The position numbers and the translations under genes were made by a program. The notes beneath the pieces are model-generated. The model was not told the origin of the DNA and ran no database searches. It saw nothing but the letters and a program-made list of their open reading frames with translations. 64,000 bases of DNA from Capitella teleta (taxonomy: Eukaryota; Annelida; Polychaeta; Capitellidae): the NCBI GenBank assembly GCA_000328365.1, contig KB312312.1, forward strand, positions 349,549 to 413,548, given 5' to 3'. This document shows, one piece after another, positions 62,645 to 64,000 of the stretch (its first letter is position 1; each line of letters opens with the position of its first letter).

Positions 62645-63631
62645 TCAAACAGATACAAGTCCGGTCACGCACTTGACGGCGGATCTCCTGATGTCCCTGT
62701 TCCGGTATCCGTAGATAAGCGGATCCAAAGCAGAGTTGACGAAGGCAAGGGTTCCGAACAGGGCATGAGCCCACGAAGGCAGAAGGCGAGGCGACACGAA
62801 AGCATCGGTAACCATGGAGATAAAGACAGGCAGCCATGACAACTGGAAGTACAGCATGAGAATAGCAATGGTTTTGAGCGTTTTCCGGTTGGATCGCATC
62901 CTCCAGCCCGTCGCCATCGCCGTCGTGTCCGTGATTTTCTGGTTGGTTTCTTTTGCGATTGCGAATACCTTGGCGTATATGAGAGCACTGCCCCATGCAG
63001 GCAACAGGCAGCCGCAGGCGAAGATGAGAAGCACGTAACCAGGGTGATAGGTCTCCCCGCGGAGGCACGTGCTGGAAGTGACCCTCCAGCCCATCAGAGG
63101 AAGGAACCCTAAAATGATTGAAACCACCCAGGTCGTGGAGATCGCGATGCTGGCGTTACGCGGGGTCATCAGGGATCGGTAGCGTAGGGGGTGGGCGACC
63201 GCCAGGTATCTGTCAATGCTCACAGCGAAGATGTTGGCGATGGACGATAGGGCGACCACCACGGTGAAGCAGGCCGCGTACATGCAGGTTGTGTAGCCGT
63301 GGAACATCGCCGTCGGGATGGCGAAGTTGATTGGAATAATGACGACGCCAACCAACATGTCACTGAGAGCCAAAGATACGATGAAAGCGTGCGTCACGCT
63401 GCGTAACTGCTGCGTGCACGCAATGACGCAGATGAGGCCGGCGTTCCCCGAGATGACCACCAACATCAGAACGGACAGAAACACCGTCTGGATGACCAAC
63501 AGGTGGGTCTCTGCTGGCTCCAGTGGGAGCGCTGAGACGAGGTCCTCCGCTGTGGTGGAGTCATTGACCGTCATATCGCTTGCTTCTCCTTCCTGCAGTT
63601 CGGGATATAACAACCCGCAGTAAATCAACAT
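62645..63631 (-). CDS. class A G-protein-coupled receptor, orphan, distantly adenosine-receptor-like
   Basis: Intronless, 328 residues from ATG 63631; a second in-frame ATG at 63574 would give 309. The extracellular N-terminus carries an N-glycosylation site (NDST, 23-26). Seven helices lie at about 44-71 (N63), 82-106 (LALSD, D91), 117-139 (DRY 140-142), 161-182 (W168), 199-225 (P211), 251-274 (W266, P268) and 287-309. Cys116 and Cys189 would form the usual disulfide. Helix 7 has DPLIY (303-307) in place of NPxxY. The segment around DRYLAVAHPLRYRSLMTPRN and FLPLMGW resembles adenosine receptors. Position 3.32 is Thr, so an aminergic ligand is unlikely, and 6.55 is Met where adenosine receptors need Asn, so adenosine itself is doubtful. 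The C-tail is about 18 residues, without a palmitoylation Cys pair. Confidence 0.9.
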   Translation of the reverse strand: MLIYCGLLYPELQEGEASDMTVNDSTTAEDLVSALPLEPAETHLLVIQTVFLSVLMLVVISGNAGLICVIACTQQLRSVTHAFIVSLALSDMLVGVVIIPINFAIPTAMFHGYTTCMYAACFTVVVALSSIANIFAVSIDRYLAVAHPLRYRSLMTPRNASIAISTTWVVSIILGFLPLMGWRVTSSTCLRGETYHPGYVLLIFACGCLLPAWGSALIYAKVFAIAKETNQKITDTTAMATGWRMRSNRKTLKTIAILMLYFQLSWLPVFISMVTDAFVSPRLLPSWAHALFGTLAFVNSALDPLIYGYRNRDIRRSAVKCVTGLVSV

Positions 63632-64000
63632 TGACAACGCTGCAGTACAGATATCCCAAGTATAGATAAGCGTATTTCACGCAGGCTTGTAGTGTCCGTT
63701 TGTTGACAACACTTGCGATTATTAGCGGGCGTAATATGCAATCCTATACACCTTCGACGCCGTCCTCGGTAATAATTCCATCTGGTGAATAAATGTAATT
63801 GAAAGAAGTCTTTAATAAGTCAGCCGATCCAGTCACGAGAATCCGAGTAGGAACCACGCCTAATGCACAGCTGGTGAAGTTCCCTCGACGTCGACATCGA
63901 TGATTCATTCGGCATTGAATGTCACCAAATGCGTTGTTTGTGGGCGAAAACGCCAGTGGGGGCAATGCAAAATGCGATCTCGTGCCCAAGGCGGGTATTT
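63632..64000. other. upstream flank of the GPCR gene
   Basis: This should hold the GPCR promoter or a 5' non-coding exon. No TATA box stands out, and an open stretch of 81 codons (63744-63989, minus) resembles nothing known. Confidence 0.4.

Noticed and set aside
62526-62714. Plus-strand ORF overlapping the 3' end of the GPCR
   Set aside because: Part of it is antisense to the receptor's helix 7 and C-tail, and it has no family resemblance.

Overview
The window looks like nuclear DNA from a marine invertebrate bilaterian. Genes are split by GT-AG introns, replication-dependent histone genes carry the metazoan 3' stem-loop, and AT-rich spacers hold microsatellites and DNA-transposon debris. 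The histone, GALNT and adenylyl cyclase proteins fit an invertebrate deuterostome or a lophotrochozoan; I cannot name the species. Two runs of N mark assembly gaps.

Layout, left to right. (1) 7.16-20.6 kb, minus strand: the 5' part of an adenylyl cyclase gene of the ADCY5/6 type. Exon 1 (304 codons: cytosolic N-terminus and first five membrane helices) is separated by a 12.2 kb intron from exons 2 and 3. The later exons were not found and probably lie beyond the left edge. Intron 1 holds a decayed LINE (10.87-11.73 kb), a 734-bp Tc1/mariner-like element (13.67-14.40 kb), another inverted-repeat element (9.23-9.72 kb) and microsatellites. (2) 25.96-27.18 kb, minus: a two-exon gene for a 387-residue protein with an N-terminal CARD, a coiled coil, a full BH4-BH3-BH1-BH2 Bcl-2 fold and a tail anchor. 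(3) 27.77-30.84 kb, plus, divergent from (2): a five-exon DUF1295/steroid-5-alpha-reductase-like membrane enzyme. (4) 31.1-40.6 kb, all minus: a histone cluster reading H3, H4, H2A, H2B, H1, H3, H4 from left to right. One complete quintet is followed by the H3-H4 part of a second, with seven 3' stem-loops and a perfect 16 x 42 bp minisatellite between H1 and the second H3. (5) 49.5-60.6 kb, plus: a GALNT1/13-type polypeptide N-acetylgalactosaminyltransferase with 12 exon positions, two of which carry tandemly duplicated, apparently alternative exons. (6) 62.6-63.6 kb, minus, convergent with GALNT: an intronless class A GPCR.

Most notable: the GALNT gene appears able to make up to four isoforms by choosing one of two catalytic-loop exons (181 nt each, same phases, so using both breaks the frame) and one of two lectin-module exons. 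Next is the CARD-Bcl-2 fusion. The remaining spacers, chiefly 1-7.1, 20.6-25.9 and 41-49.5 kb, show no gene I can defend. Exon boundaries were read by eye from homology and GT-AG signals, without transcripts.
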